Shown in pieces: positions 36,274 through 47,382 of a stretch of 64,000 bases of DNA (position 1 is the stretch's first letter; each line of letters starts with the position of its first letter). The stretch spans positions 434,001-498,000 of the forward strand of contig CP126194.1 of assembly GCA_030272155.1 (NCBI GenBank), written 5' to 3'. A program made the translations under genes and the position numbers. The DNA is from Tetradesmus obliquus (lineage: Eukaryota > Chlorophyta > Chlorophyceae > Sphaeropleales > Scenedesmaceae). Below the pieces are notes generated by a model. That model made no database searches and was not told the origin of the DNA. It was given only the letters and a program-made list of their open reading frames with translations.

Positions 36274-38208
36274 GGACTCAGACAGGTGGTAAATTCATAT
36301 TAGTGCTTGCTGTCGCCACAATTTCTGGGTGCAAAGGTATGCAGCTGTTGGCAGCACTTCCTTCCAACAGATGTTGCTCAGCAGCAGCTGTCGCGAAACA
36401 CACTAGCTGATGCAGCCGTCATATTTGCGTTTTGAAACGTTTTGCAGAGTTACGTTTAGCAAGTACTGCAATATCGGTCGAAACAGGCAGCAGTTTTGCT
36501 TCACACTTGCTCGTTGAGTTCGAGCATTTCCGTACGCCATGCCATGCTACTGCAATGGTTCACAAATACTAAAAATGTCAAGCGTGTAACGTTTTGGGCG
36601 GAACAGCTTACCGAGAGCTCACGTCAGGGTTGTAGCTGTGATGCAAGTCAAATGATGTTGGTAACAGACAAGACCAGAACCCAGCACATGACACACTTCC
36701 GTTGTTACAGCCCACATTGGTGTCGCACGATAATGAAACCAGGGTAATGCAGCTGTAGTGACCACGAAATTGGTGAAACATCAACGCTCCACCGACATTG
36801 GTCACCACACCTGCCAGGCTGGGTGCAATCTGGCAGTGACCGTGGATGGCATCAGCCAATCGCCAGCCTGTCTGCTGTTGACAACAATACACATAAGCTT
36901 ATCAGCCAGGCACGTAACTGCGAACTGCTGCTGCATATTCAGCAAGACAGAGCCCATCACGGCGAGGCAGCCTGCATGCACAGACATGAAGCAGCACAAA
37001 GCGGCATTGCAGGGTTCCTCTGGCAAAGAGCATCACCCAGCTCCTATGCACGCACGCGCACAGTGTAATGGATGGAGCCCTGTACTTTTGTTGAAGCAAC
37101 CTTACACGCCCCAAGATGCATCATCTGCGGTGCATGGCCCATGCTACACAGGCGCCAGAACGTCAAGTGAGGTGCTGATTTCTGCACAGCACACCGTGCA
37201 GCATCTGCATCAACAACAGAACAAACAGAAGAATCCTCACACGTATAATGCATGTAGCATTGCGCAATGCACTGCCGCACCTGAGATGACAGCAAGGATG
37301 TCCAAAGTTGCCCCTGCAAGGGCGTCAGATAATGCCCACACCAGATGGTCAACCCCAAACTTCAGCACGTGCAGCACAGCATACGATGCAACCAGCCAGA
37401 TGGGCGATGGAAACATCACCCCCTGTTATCCAGTGTGGACATGCTTACACACATCAAGTGACTATTACACAGATAGAATGCCATTGAGCTGAGAAGCGGC
37501 TATTCAGTGTGTAATGGTGTGCATTGTGGAAGCACATGCAGATGATACACACGTGGCACACACATATGGCAACCCCTGGTTATCAGGCTGCTGCTTGTCA
37601 GTTGTCAAACGAGCTGATTAGCTTATGTATGTAGCCAAGCCATCAAGCCAAGCACCCGAGCATTGACGGCCGGGCACCTAGTCAACCACCACACCACACT
37701 AGCTGTGTTGAAGCGCACCTGGTGCACAGTAGGTGATGTGCGTAATGTACAAACCTAGTCACTACTGTCAGTTTTGTGTAGCATGTCAAGTCCCACACAC
37801 CCCTGTCAACATTTTGCAGCCAGCAGGCTGCTGCTATACACGCAGCAGCTGCAAGGCGCGACAAGCACATCAGTCACTGCAGAGGCACAACCAGCATGCC
37901 ATCATGCTGACAGGCGCCTCCCCATCCTGCATGAAACCCAGTTCATCCGCTCACAGCTGCTGAGCCAGAACAGCAGCCGGAACACCTTTGCAGCTCCAGC
38001 AGCGTTCAGCATGCTGGGGACCTCAGCTGATCCTCCCCGTGCTGCTACAGCGCCACACCAGCAGCAGCATGAACACCCATTGCAGCTTCGAACACCTGCG
38101 CTTGACAACCAGGTGCCATGGGGACTGCCCAATGCAGCCACAGCCAGCAACCGCTACAGGTGCAGCCCAAGCAGGGGCTGCACATGGGCTCCTGCAGCTG
38201 CTGCTGGC
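36274..38208. other. Intergenic: kinesin promoter and 3' UTR of CS gene
   Basis: Mostly AT-richer sequence without recognised genes. Two things stand out: a 244-codon + strand frame at 36758-37492 without domain or signal support, and a hydrophobic - strand segment at 37280-37416 listed separately. Two - strand TGTAA motifs (37444-37448 and 37465-37469) could end the CS-domain transcript. Confidence 0.45.
37280..37416 (-). other. Possible orphan exon encoding a membrane segment
   Basis: From an ATG at 37416 the frame reads MFPSPIWLVASYAVLHVLKF and continues hydrophobic for about 45 residues to ATC-TCA-G followed by GTGCGG, a donor like those used in real genes here. Codon choice looks coding-like. 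No convincing next exon was found, so it may be a small gene, a pseudogene fragment or chance. Confidence 0.2.
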
Positions 38209-39584
38209 TCAGCTGCGCAGCTGGTCCTGCTGCAGCCTGCTGTCGTCTTGTGCCAGCAGCAGGCTGGGCCACATGGCGAAGCGCTGCTCGGAGCTCAGCG
38301 GCGGCACCTTGCACAGCGTGATGGACAGCACGCGGCTGCTGCCCTTGCCCTCTGCAGCCACGGCAGCACAGCACCAGTGAGCAGAGGCATGAGTAAGACA
38401 TTCCAAGGTTGATTTACCCTGGTACGCCCCCATCACAGCAACAGCAGGCTGCATGCACGTCTGTCACAGGCGCCTGTTCTCCTGAGTGTTAGACGTGCCA
38501 AGGGGACAGTGCTTGTTCGAATGACTGGCGCCCGATGCATGCAGGCTCCATGCCAACGGTTGCCAGTTGTGCATGACAAGCGAGCCAAAAACAGGCCAGG
38601 CGGGTGCTGCTGCTGCTGCTGCAGGTATCTCTGGCACAGCATGCGCGATCCTGGTGGCGCCGGGTCCAGCTCCTCGCTGGCACTCACCTAGCTGCCACGA
38701 GCTGCACTGCGGCAGCACCAGCCCAGCCAGCGGAGCATCCAGCACAGCCACCTGCTGCACAGCCACCAGCAAGTGCTGCTGGCTGATATGCACCGTCACA
38801 TCCTGCTGCAGCGTGGTGCCTGGCACCTGCACCTCTACCAGCAGCTCCTCAAGCGACTGTGCATAGTCCCAGCACACTGTAGCAGGGGCAGCAGCAGCAC
38901 CAGTGCAACAGCATACATGCAGCTGCTGTCAGCTGTTGTGCAGGGCTGTGTGCGTAGGTGCATAAGCCGGTTGTGCTGCCTTTTGCGCAGGTGGCTTGCA
39001 TGCGGGACCTCGGATGGCAGTATCCACGGTGCAGGTTGGGGCAAAGCACATGTGACAGCACAGTAATGAAGCAGGTTGTGCAGGTGCTGACTCACCGCAC
39101 GTAGCTCACAGCCAGCAAGGGCATGCTGTCAGCTTCAGCCACTACACATGTAGTGTGTATTAACTTGACTGCAGGGATTGCTGCGTATGTCTGACACTCA
39201 CTCACACACACACACTCTCACCTGCTTGCTGCACATCAGGTTTGCTGCCAGCTGCTGCCTGAGCAGCTATGCTGCTAGCCCCAAACCCACGGCTCAGCTG
39301 CTGTAGTGACTTGTTGTTACTGCTTCTTGGTCCTTGCAGCAGAGCTGTCTGCAGCACCCCACAGTGAGTCGCAGGGAGAGCAAGTTTTCAGCATGGCCAG
39401 CTCAGCTGCAAAGGGCTTGGGGAGTTGGACATGAGCACGCGCATGATCTGCACAGCTGCTGGAACCTCACCTGCAAATTGTAATGTCGTGACAACAGGTG
39501 GCATGCTGCAGCCACAGTCGTGGCTGTGAGAGCTGCAGCGACCAAGGCATGCTTCTGCTCCACCATGTTCTGCTGGTAGCCCAT
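38209..39584 (-). CDS. CS/NudC-like domain protein with N-terminal membrane anchor, 190 aa
   Basis: Model complement(join(38209..38351,38688..38876,39222..39348,39471..39584)), 573 nt. Residues 1-38 contain a hydrophobic helix (ALVAAALTATTVAAACHLL) after MGYQQNMVEQKH. Next is a Ser/Gln/Ala-rich linker, then a CS domain in the NudC style: WDYAQSLEELLVEVQVPGTT, DVTVHISQQHLLVAV, SSWQLGEGKGSSRVLSITL and MWPSLL. CS domains bind HSP90 or clients and adopt a p23-like fold. An N-terminal anchor is unusual and suggests membrane-tethered co-chaperone activity (inference). The upstream in-frame ATG at 39599 was not chosen because a TATA box at 39618-39627 puts transcription start near 39590. A possible extra exon around 39090-39140 could not be joined in frame. 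Confidence 0.75.
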
Positions 39585-40001
39585 GGAGCAGAGGTGCATA
39601 AAACTAAATCACAATCACTATTTATACACGCCACTGGCTATCAAGCAAACGAACAAGACGCTGAAGAACCGCAACAACATGACAAGTGCCACGGCGGAGT
39701 GCGACACATGCGTTTGCTCCCTATCAACTCCTGCAAGCTGGTGGGCCTTTGAGTATTGTTCTTGCGTAGTTCAGTAAGTTTGGCAAGTCTGACTAATAGC
39801 ATTCGATCGCTATCAGCAGTCCAGTTCATTAGACTGCACTACAGCAGTCCTATTTGTTCCCAGATCGCACCGTTCAATCGTTTCTGCACTGTTGATACTC
39901 CACCACATGAAACTCAACTAACGAGAAGATCCGCTTAGCAATCCAGGCAGCAGCTAGGCCGCTCTGCCGCAGCAGGAACAGCAGCACCAACAACTGCTGC
40001 C
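39585..40001. promoter_or_regulatory. Bidirectional promoter, CS protein / RPB4
   Basis: 417 bp between two divergent start codons, with no exon inside. It must contain both promoters. Confidence 0.6.
39618..39627 (-). promoter_or_regulatory. TATA box of the CS-domain gene
   Basis: GTATAAATAG on the - strand, 34-43 bp upstream of the chosen ATG. This implies a very short leader and helps select the start at 39584 over the ATG at 39599. Confidence 0.45.
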
Positions 40002-41590
40002 ATGGCGGATGAGCGGCCTCATAAGGCCTTCCCTGATGGGGAGTTCAATGCTGCTGAGCTGAGAGGTACTGTGCTTGCAAAGCACACAGCAAGATTCTCT
40101 TTGCCTGGTTGCCTTCCGTAACATGGCGGCGCACAGCTTCACTACCCAGCGCACTGCGATCAAGTCCCAACAGGGCCTTGGTGCACATTATACTACATCC
40201 ACAGTAGTTGCACCCAGCCTCTAACATCGCAGCATCAGTTTCAGCAAGTGTCAGTGTGCAGCTGCTCACTGCCCGGCGCTTCTGCGCCATACCGCTGCCG
40301 CAGACTTGGGCCAGTGCAACGCCCTCAGCAACCAGGAGGCCAAGATCGTGCTCAAGCGCTTCATGGACAGTTCGTCAGCCGCCAGCAAGACCTGGGTGGC
40401 GCCTCCGCTAGCACAGAAGGCCATGGACTACCTGGAAAAAGTGGAGGCCAAGACAGACACCAGCCACAGCAGGACCGTGGAGCAGCTGCGAGAGTGAGTG
40501 GCTCGCAGCAGCACTGGAGGGCATGGAGCAGCATGCAGTGGCATGGATGGCGGCCAAGGAGGTTTTCCAAGCTGCCAGCTGCGGAGCAGCAGCGCCTGCT
40601 GAGCATTTTGTCACAATAGTTGTGTGCTGACCCTGCACAGCACCAACTTGTGCTTGCACTGCTGGCTGTCTGTCACAGATGCTTAGCCGAGTATGCAGGA
40701 GCAAAACAGCATCTACAGGCATGGCTGCTGAACGGCTGTGGCCACGCAAGTGCCTGTGTAGTGTCCGTAGCAGCAACATCATGCCAGCTGTGTGCTACTT
40801 CATGTCACAGTAAGGGGGTAGAACCAGCCGCTACATGCTCCCCTCGCACTTGTGCTGCTGCACTTGCAGCAGGAGCTCCAGGCATTCGAGTGTGCTGCGG
40901 TGCATGCCATGCCTCACACCGCACAGAACATCGAGTTCACCACCTCCTGCTGCACACACTGTGCTTGCACAACACCTGTGGCTTGTCTGCACACACTCAC
41001 TGATGCCTGCGTGCATGTTTGCGCTGCCCCCAACTCTTGCACCACATGCAGTACCGTGACGCGCGCCCAGGTGGATGAGTTTGAGATGGCGCTGCTGGCA
41101 AACCTCACGCCTGAAACCGTGGATGAGGCGCTGTCCATAGTCCCCAGCCTCAAGGTGTGCTGCCAGCATCGACACCGTATGCCCTATGCCTTATGCCCTG
41201 AGAGAGGCCGTAGTTGTGACTTGGATTCTGCTGCTGTGCCAGGTGCTGCTGCTTCTGCTGCTATGGCAAGTGCTTGCAGGTATTGCACCGGTTTCATGCA
41301 GTGCACTGCATGAACAGCGTGGTACAGCAGCAGTAGCACATCCACGCCTGAGGCATGCAGTGCTGGCTCGCATGGTCGTTGATTGCTCTTGTTGATTTGC
41401 GTGCTTTGGTCATGCATGTCAATCAAGAGACCCCTCACAGGAAGTACTAGCATGGGCGCTTACCGTTAGACAGCGTGCTCACGACGGCCGCTACTATCTG
41501 CTCTTGCTGCCACAGGACCGGTTTGAAGAGAACAAGGAACAGCTGCAAGATGTTTTGAACGAGATTGTGACGCTCAAGCAGTTGCAGTAG
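40002..41590 (+). CDS. RPB4: RNA polymerase II subunit RPB4, 143 aa
   Basis: Model join(40002..40065,40304..40493,41052..41154,41516..41590), 432 nt. The product begins MADERPHKAFPDGEFNAAEL and contains ALSNQEAKIVLKRFM, KAMDYLEKVEAKTDTSHSRT and the family C-terminal region VDEFEMALLANLTPETVDEA followed by SIVPSLK and DRFEENKEQLQDVLNEI. Length matches plant NRPB4 (about 138). RPB4 pairs with RPB7 to form the stalk of RNA polymerase II, acting in initiation and mRNA export and decay. No N-terminal extension is present. The gene shares an upstream region with the divergent CS-domain gene. Confidence 0.92.
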
Positions 41591-41601
41591 CTGCAGCAAT
41601 G

Positions 41602-41638
<37 letters not shown>

Positions 41639-42175
41639 CAGGAGCAGCAGCAGGAGCAGCAGCAAAAGCAGCAGCAGAAGCACTGTTGATGCCGACCACC
41701 ACTCCCGGCAAAGTTTTGCCTTGAAGGGCTGACTTCCAAGTGCTGCAGGTCACCTTGGACTTGACATGTCCACGAAGGCAGGAACTGGCCTGGTGGCAAG
41801 CCAAGGTAGCAGTTCTGGCGACGTGCACGACATGATTGTCAGCAATTGTTGTGCTGTGCTGGCTTAGCTCGTATTTTTTCGACCTTTTTGGCGCCCACTT
41901 GGTATCCTTGCACAGTGAAAGCTGCGCGCGAGTCTGTCTCACAGCGTGCAGAGCCAGTTGTTGTGTATGAAAGCTTGTTTGTTGCTGAATCTTGCACAAG
42001 GTCGCAGCCTTCTTTCTCTTTGGTGACCTTGGATCGGGGTTTCGGGCTGACCTGCCGGTAGGCTGCAACCGGCCCGCCAAGCTCACTTTAGTCACAGCCG
42101 GCCAAGGTGTATGTACTCATTTTAATCCATCAAGCCTGCAAACCCCCCTCCTTCACCACCTCGACAAACACCAAC
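41591..42175. other. RPB4 3' UTR and promoter of next gene
   Basis: Begins with an AGC/CAG repeat (about 41608-41637) just after the RPB4 stop. No further exons are supported before the ATG at 42176. Confidence 0.55.
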
Positions 42176-43643
42176 ATGCAGCTCGTCCGTGCACCGTTCC
42201 AGCAGGGCGCCTGCGCCCGCAGGGCCCCGGTCAGGGCATCTGTGGTCCGCTGCAATGTGTCATTCAAGCCAGAGCAGGCGATGGCTGCAGTGCTGGCAGC
42301 TGGTGTGCTGCTGGTGAGTGAGCTCCACTGAAGCTGTGTAGCACTGCTGCACAGTTCAAGATGTCAACATGTAAACTTTATGCCATCTGCGTTCATTATC
42401 AGTTTGAAGAGGACACAGCAATGTTCGGTTAGTAGATCGTTGCCGAGGGGGATCAAATAAAGGCGATGCCTGACCCCGGCCGAGGCTTTCGCTACTCTGG
42501 CACAGCAGTCAATCGTGTGTTTTGCTTCTAGTGTCGACGACAGCAGTGTTGGAGCAACACCTGCGCACTTGAACTGTCTCCCTACGTGCCCCCACACTGC
42601 AGCTGCATGACAGACATGTCTAGCACGGGCATCTCATCATTTGAATCTTTTGCTGGGGTCACTTCGATGCTCTCTCGGGCCTTCACTTAATGGCTGCGAT
42701 GCCTGCAGACCCCACCAGCGCTGGCACTGGAGAACCCCCAGGGCAGCAACAGCGCTGCAGTTGAGGCACAGCTGGAGGCCCTCATTGAGGCACGCACTGG
42801 CAAGGCAGCAGCCCTGCCCATCCTGGATGAGGTGCCACAGGTGATTGCTGAAGGCTGCTGCTGGCTGGCTGCTGCTGCATGCTGCAATTGCACATTATAG
42901 CACAGCTTGCTGCTGTGCTGTGCCTCGGCTGAGCAGTTTGCAGCAACAGCGTATTGCTTGCGATTGGACTATCAGCAGCAGCAATGCTTGCGTGCGGGCG
43001 TGGTACTTGAAGCAATAGCAGTGGCAGTGTAACAAAAGCTGCTAAACCTGCAGAACAGACTAGCACAAAACTCAGAGTCCAAGCATTGGTGCTGGTTGAT
43101 GCTCTGCAGTGGTCTGTGTGCTCACGAGCTGTCCCAGCAACACCCTGCGACAGCCAATCACTCCTGACAGACACAACAGCGCAACCATCACTCTGAGCCT
43201 CACACGCTTGCTAACCTTGCGCTGAAACAATGCTGCATCCTGTGCAGGCGCCAGCACCCAAGAAGGCTGCAGCAGTTGTGGAGGCTCCTGTGGTGCCAGC
43301 CGTGCCCATGGCCCCTGCAGTGGTGGAGCCGCCACTGCCTGCACCAATGGCAGCACCCACCCCTGCCCCTGCCCCTGCACCAGCACGCCCCACAGGCCTG
43401 CAGGTCAGGGAGACAGCCCAGCCAGCAGCACCAGCCGGCAACAACGGCCTGATCATCGGAGGCGGCGTGGCAGTGCTGGGCGTTGCAGCAGCAGCAGCAA
43501 TGGCTGGCAACAGCGGTCAGACGGTGGAGCAGGCTGCGGCAGCGTCGGCTGCGCCACCTGCTGCAGCGGCAGCTGCACCGCCAGCTGATGCTGCAGCTGC
43601 GCCTGCTGAGGCTGCCGCAGAGGGAGATGGCGCATCCGCCTAA
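42176..43643 (+). CDS. Putative organelle protein, Ala/Pro-rich, C-terminal membrane segment, 221 aa
   Basis: Model join(42176..42313,42709..42840,43248..43643), 666 nt, in frame. Not recognised. The first 25 residues (MQLVRAPFQQGACARRAPVR, then ASVV) are Arg/Ala-rich without acids, like an algal chloroplast or mitochondrial targeting peptide. A hydrophobic stretch (MAAVLAAGVLL) closes exon 1. Exon 2 holds a short helical region ending LPILDEVPQ. Exon 3 is Pro/Ala-rich (PAPAPAPARP), then has a glycine-rich hydrophobic segment LIIGGGVAVLGVAAAAAMAG and an Ala/Pro tail with acidic residues near the end. Thylakoid or envelope location is inferred. No enzymatic motif is visible. Confidence 0.62.
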
Positions 43644-44437
43644 ACCAGCCAGGCAGCTGTGCTGCAGGGAGAAAGTGCTGTGTGGCCTTGGCTGGCTGAC
43701 TGGTTGCAGGCAGCGCTGGGGGCCAGGTGTGGCAGCAGCACAAGCCTTCATCTGTTGCAGCGTAACAATAAAAGGCAGCGCGACGTAGTAGTTGCTGCTG
43801 CCCAGTTTTGACTGTGATTGTGTGCTGTGCTGTGGTGCTGGAGAGTGCCTGGGTCAGCTGAGCAGTACCTCGCTGATGCAGTGTTGGTTTGGCAGCATGG
43901 GCAGTCTGTTGTGTTGCTGTGCATAGCCCTTGGAATGGGTTACATGCATGTTGCAGCACGGCAGGTATGGCAACAGCTGCAGCTGCTTGCAGTGAAGCTG
44001 CTCAGGTGCTGCCAACAGCAGCAAGATGGCGCTGGGTGAAGGTGATGTGTGTGTGTTGTATGACTATACAAGCTGATGGAACCTTGGATGGACAACAGCT
44101 GAGCAAGGTTATAGCACACTGAATGGAAAATGGTCAGTAGTTGAGCACACATGTTGCAGCTGGTGTTATGGGAGTGTTCTTGTACTGCACCAGGTGATTT
44201 GACCATCAACAATCACGCAACAACCGTATACATCACCGTCTTGTTGGTTCTGTTCTGTCTGGCCACACATCCGAAACTGATCAGGAGTGTGTATGCCAGT
44301 GCATGTCTGAAAATTTGTGAGTCCAGTTTGTGGTGAGGTTGAAGTTTTGAATGTTGTCGTTTGGGGCGGCCCCCGGGGGCGGCTGAATGCCGCAACGTTT
44401 GTCTGTGTGTACTGTGCTTCTGAACACTGCTTGTGCT

Positions 44438-44442
44438 TGTAA
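44438..44442 (+). promoter_or_regulatory. Poly(A) signal TGTAA, + gene
   Basis: TGTAA about 800 nt after the stop at 43643. It is the first clear TGTAA on this strand, and another follows at 44477. Confidence 0.4.
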
Positions 44443-44630
44443 ACACATGATCAAAACAACTTGAACCCTCTGCGTATGTAACAGTTCAACAAACAGATAT
44501 CAACCAGGCGCTGAAGGCAATGCCCCCAGGGTCTGGACAGATGGCGACAGCAACACACACAGTTACTAACACAAAGCTTCAAGATCCCACACATATCTCA
44601 ATAGCTTGGGGAGGCTTTACGCATATATAA

Positions 44631-44635
44631 TTACA
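44631..44635 (-). promoter_or_regulatory. Poly(A) signal TGTAA, DUF218 gene
   Basis: TGTAA on the - strand about 55 nt past the stop codon at 44688, giving a short 3' UTR. Confidence 0.5.
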
Positions 44636-44687
44636 CGATAGCTATAGACGGTGTTATCTACAGAGCATTACCCCTGTGCTGCAGCTG

Positions 44688-46865
44688 CTACAGCCAGCCG
44701 CGCAGGCGGTAGTATCCCAGCGCCCCCACGTCCCTCCAGAAGTCCACCTGGTCCATGGCAGCATCCAGCAGCCAGTGGCCGTAGCCGCAGTGGCCGGCAA
44801 ACGGCGCAGCAGCGACGTACAGCTGCATGCACAGCAGCGGCGGCAGCAGCAGCAGCCGGCGGTGCTAAACCTGTCAGTGACGGCGCTGTTTCTGCGGCAC
44901 ATGCGCTAGGTCAGGCTATACCAGCTGGTAACTTGCTGTCAACGGACAATGATGCACTCAGTTGATGCATTGCGGTTTGCATGAGCTGCACAGATGCGAG
45001 CATACGAATGGCCTCAACAGACTGATGCCAGACTAGCACTTGCACAGACATGGCAACTTGCATTGGCTAGTTGTAGCTGAGAAGCAGAAGCCTTCAAGCA
45101 GCTGCGCAATGCTGCCGGCCCCTCACTTGTACGTCCATGCCTGCTTGCTGCGCAGCCTTGCGGAACGTGAAGTAGCTGCGCAACTGGTGGAAGGGGTTGG
45201 TGATCAGCACCACACTAGGCGGTCGCTGCGCTTTGTGCTGTTGCCCTGGTTGCTGTTGCTGCTGCTGCTGCTGCTGCTGCCTGATCATGTCCAGGCTGAA
45301 AAGAGCATTCGTCCTTGTTGATGTTGACTTCTCCTCTAGCAGCCACCTGCAGCAGCAGCCAGCAACACAAGCAGCCAGCAGCAGCAGCAACAGCAGTCTC
45401 AACGCACCGCCACGTCAATACTGTAGGTGCCTGCACACACGAGACGCTGCTGCACGATGGCGACGATAATGGCAGGTGGCAAGATTCAGCAGCCCCGACA
45501 TGCTACTTACAGCACGCCCTGCACTGCATGCAGTGGATGCAGTGACACAACTGCGTGCCCGCTTGCGCTGCAGCCAGGTCACGCTGTTAGACCAGGCCCC
45601 AGCTCAACCAGGCTGCTGTGCTATTCAGCACAGCCTCATGATTCGACTATCAGCCTCAGCCGCACCTGCCAGCTGGCGGTGGCTGCTCAACCAGGCTCAG
45701 AGCAACCTCCACCATGGCATGCGCCTCCGACACGTTGCGCAAGCCGCCGCCGGGGTGTGCGCCACTGAAGATGAGCCGCGACACTGCCCCCTGCAGCGCA
45801 GCAGGAACTGAGCTGCTTGGTGACTGTTGTTTGCAGCGGCAGCTTGCAGATAGCAACATTGCCAGACAATGGTGTGCAGCAGAACCAAACCACTGCACCC
45901 GCTGCTGCGGTACAGAGTGCCACAAGCTCTGTCGATCTGACTGCGTCCCTTTCTCTCGCATACAGTGCTGGTTGGTGGCCTAGCCAGCCGAACGGCATGG
46001 GTGGGGGCCTTGTTGCATGCAAGAGCACTGCTGGTAGCTGTTAATAAACAGTTTGCAGAGTCCTTAGCTGTGTACGGCTGTGCAAGGCTGTGTACCGCTG
46101 GTCACGGCTGCCAAGCACTGGGTGGGGTCAGGCAGCTGATCAGCGCACCTGCTGGTACAGCTGCACTGCAACCTCCACTCTGCTGCGCAGTGGCTGCGTG
46201 CAACTGCCATTCCTGCAAGCAGAGCCAGAGCAGATGGGCACAAGGCTCGGAGGGTTTCCAGGTTGATTGTGCAGCCGGTGCAACACTGTGCATGGCAAGC
46301 GCACTACGTTGCAAGTGCTGGGGTGCTACTGCAGCAGCCTGCAGCCTGCACGCAAGCAAACTGGTCACCACCAGCAGAGTATAAGCTGTGTGCTGCGCAG
46401 CTGTTTGTTGAATGCTGACCAAGTGCACCTGTGCAGCGCATAGCCGAGCACTACTCCGTAGTCCAGCTGCTGCCCTTGTGGCTCTGGATGTCTTTTACTG
46501 CAGAGCGGCAGGTTGAGGCCACACGTAATTCAAGAGCCAGACGACAGCCCAACAGACAGGTGTGCTGCCCAAACTGACATCTGCAGCGGAGCCCAGGAGG
46601 CTGCCCACCTATAGGAAAGCAGGCCATGCATCCAGGGTGTGACTTGCCATAATGCTGCCATGCTTAAGCACACAGCAATACCTGCTGCAGCTGCTGCATA
46701 CAGCACTCGTTCATTGCTGGTGCTGCTGCTGCTGCCCCCCGAGGTGCCCATAGCTCTGCTAACCACAGCAACCAGCTTTGAAGACTGTTTGTGACACCCA
46801 TTAAACTTCTGCAAGGCAGCTGACGCGTGGACAAGCGCGTATGGAAGGGGCTGTGCAGTGGTCAT
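44688..46865 (-). CDS. DUF218 / YdcF-like membrane protein, 288 aa
   Basis: Model complement(join(44688..44822,45127..45346,45408..45430,45692..45790,46149..46212,46429..46497,46609..46865)), 867 nt, all phases consistent. The N-terminal 85 aa include a hydrophobic segment (VLYAAAAAGIAVCLSMAALW). The DUF218 core follows: DYGVVLGYALH, LRSRVEVAVQLYQQ, RLIFSGAHPGGG, NVSEAHAMVEVA, LEEKSTSTRTNA and SVVLITNPFHQLRSYFTF, interrupted by a CAG-encoded Gln run. Bacterial relatives (YdcF, SanA, ElyC) act in envelope or vancomycin-sensitivity phenotypes. The plant role is unknown. The 23-nt fifth exon is inferred from frame needs: it joins a phase-0 donor (GTTGAG) to the phase-2 acceptor before WLLEEK. 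An internal ATG (MGTSGG) is an alternative start. Confidence 0.8.
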
Positions 46866-47382
46866 GTTAGTGACCTGGTTATGCCATGGCAGTGCCCCTT
46901 CTTGGCGCGATGCGGGTGAAACTAAGATGTTTTGCCAGGATATCTAGGCTGTTCCGCGTGTTGTTTATGCTCGCTGCCTCGCTGGCAGCTTGAAGTGCAC
47001 GAGCTCCTGCAACAATAAAATTAGTTGTGAACGCTTCCGCTGGTCTAACACCGCTCATATACTTGTTTTATTTTGCATCAACGCATGCCCATCTTAGACG
47101 CTAGGCGAAGTTCAATCACGAAGGTGGGCTTCCAGCTTCTGCTCTCCTTTGGTCGACGACACTGGTGTTCATCACAGCTGCACCGACCGCAATCTCATTA
47201 CCCGTATCATTGTTATACTTTATGGGCACAGCTTGCGTTATGCAGCAGCAGACTCCGCAATGTTCACTGTCACTGCTGCTGCAGGGTTGCTGACAGGAAC
47301 AGCTGTTTAGTCTACAGTGCCTAGCACCTGAGCGCCCTTTTTCAGCACTATACGAAGCAGGACATACCGCCAGCAGGATACC
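46866..47382. promoter_or_regulatory. Bidirectional promoter, DUF218 / GT92
   Basis: 517 bp between divergent start codons, with no coding evidence. It contains AT-rich stretches (47040-47080) but no convincing TATA box. Confidence 0.5.

Larger units (their letters stand above)
43644..44687. other. Shared 3' region of convergent genes
   Basis: The convergent + and - transcripts both end here. A + strand TGTAA (44438-44442) and a - strand TGTAA (44631-44635) face each other about 190 bp apart, so the 3' UTRs may overlap. No exon seen. Confidence 0.55.

Noticed and set aside
36758..37492. 244-codon + strand open frame
   Set aside because: No signal peptide, domain, Kozak support or nearby splice/poly(A) context, and its composition looks like intergenic DNA. 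Not called as a gene.
39090..39140. Extra exon (VAEADSMPLLAVSYV) in the CS-domain gene
   Set aside because: It has a good donor and looks coding-like, but no acceptor/donor choice keeps the frame into the next exon, so it was left out of the model.
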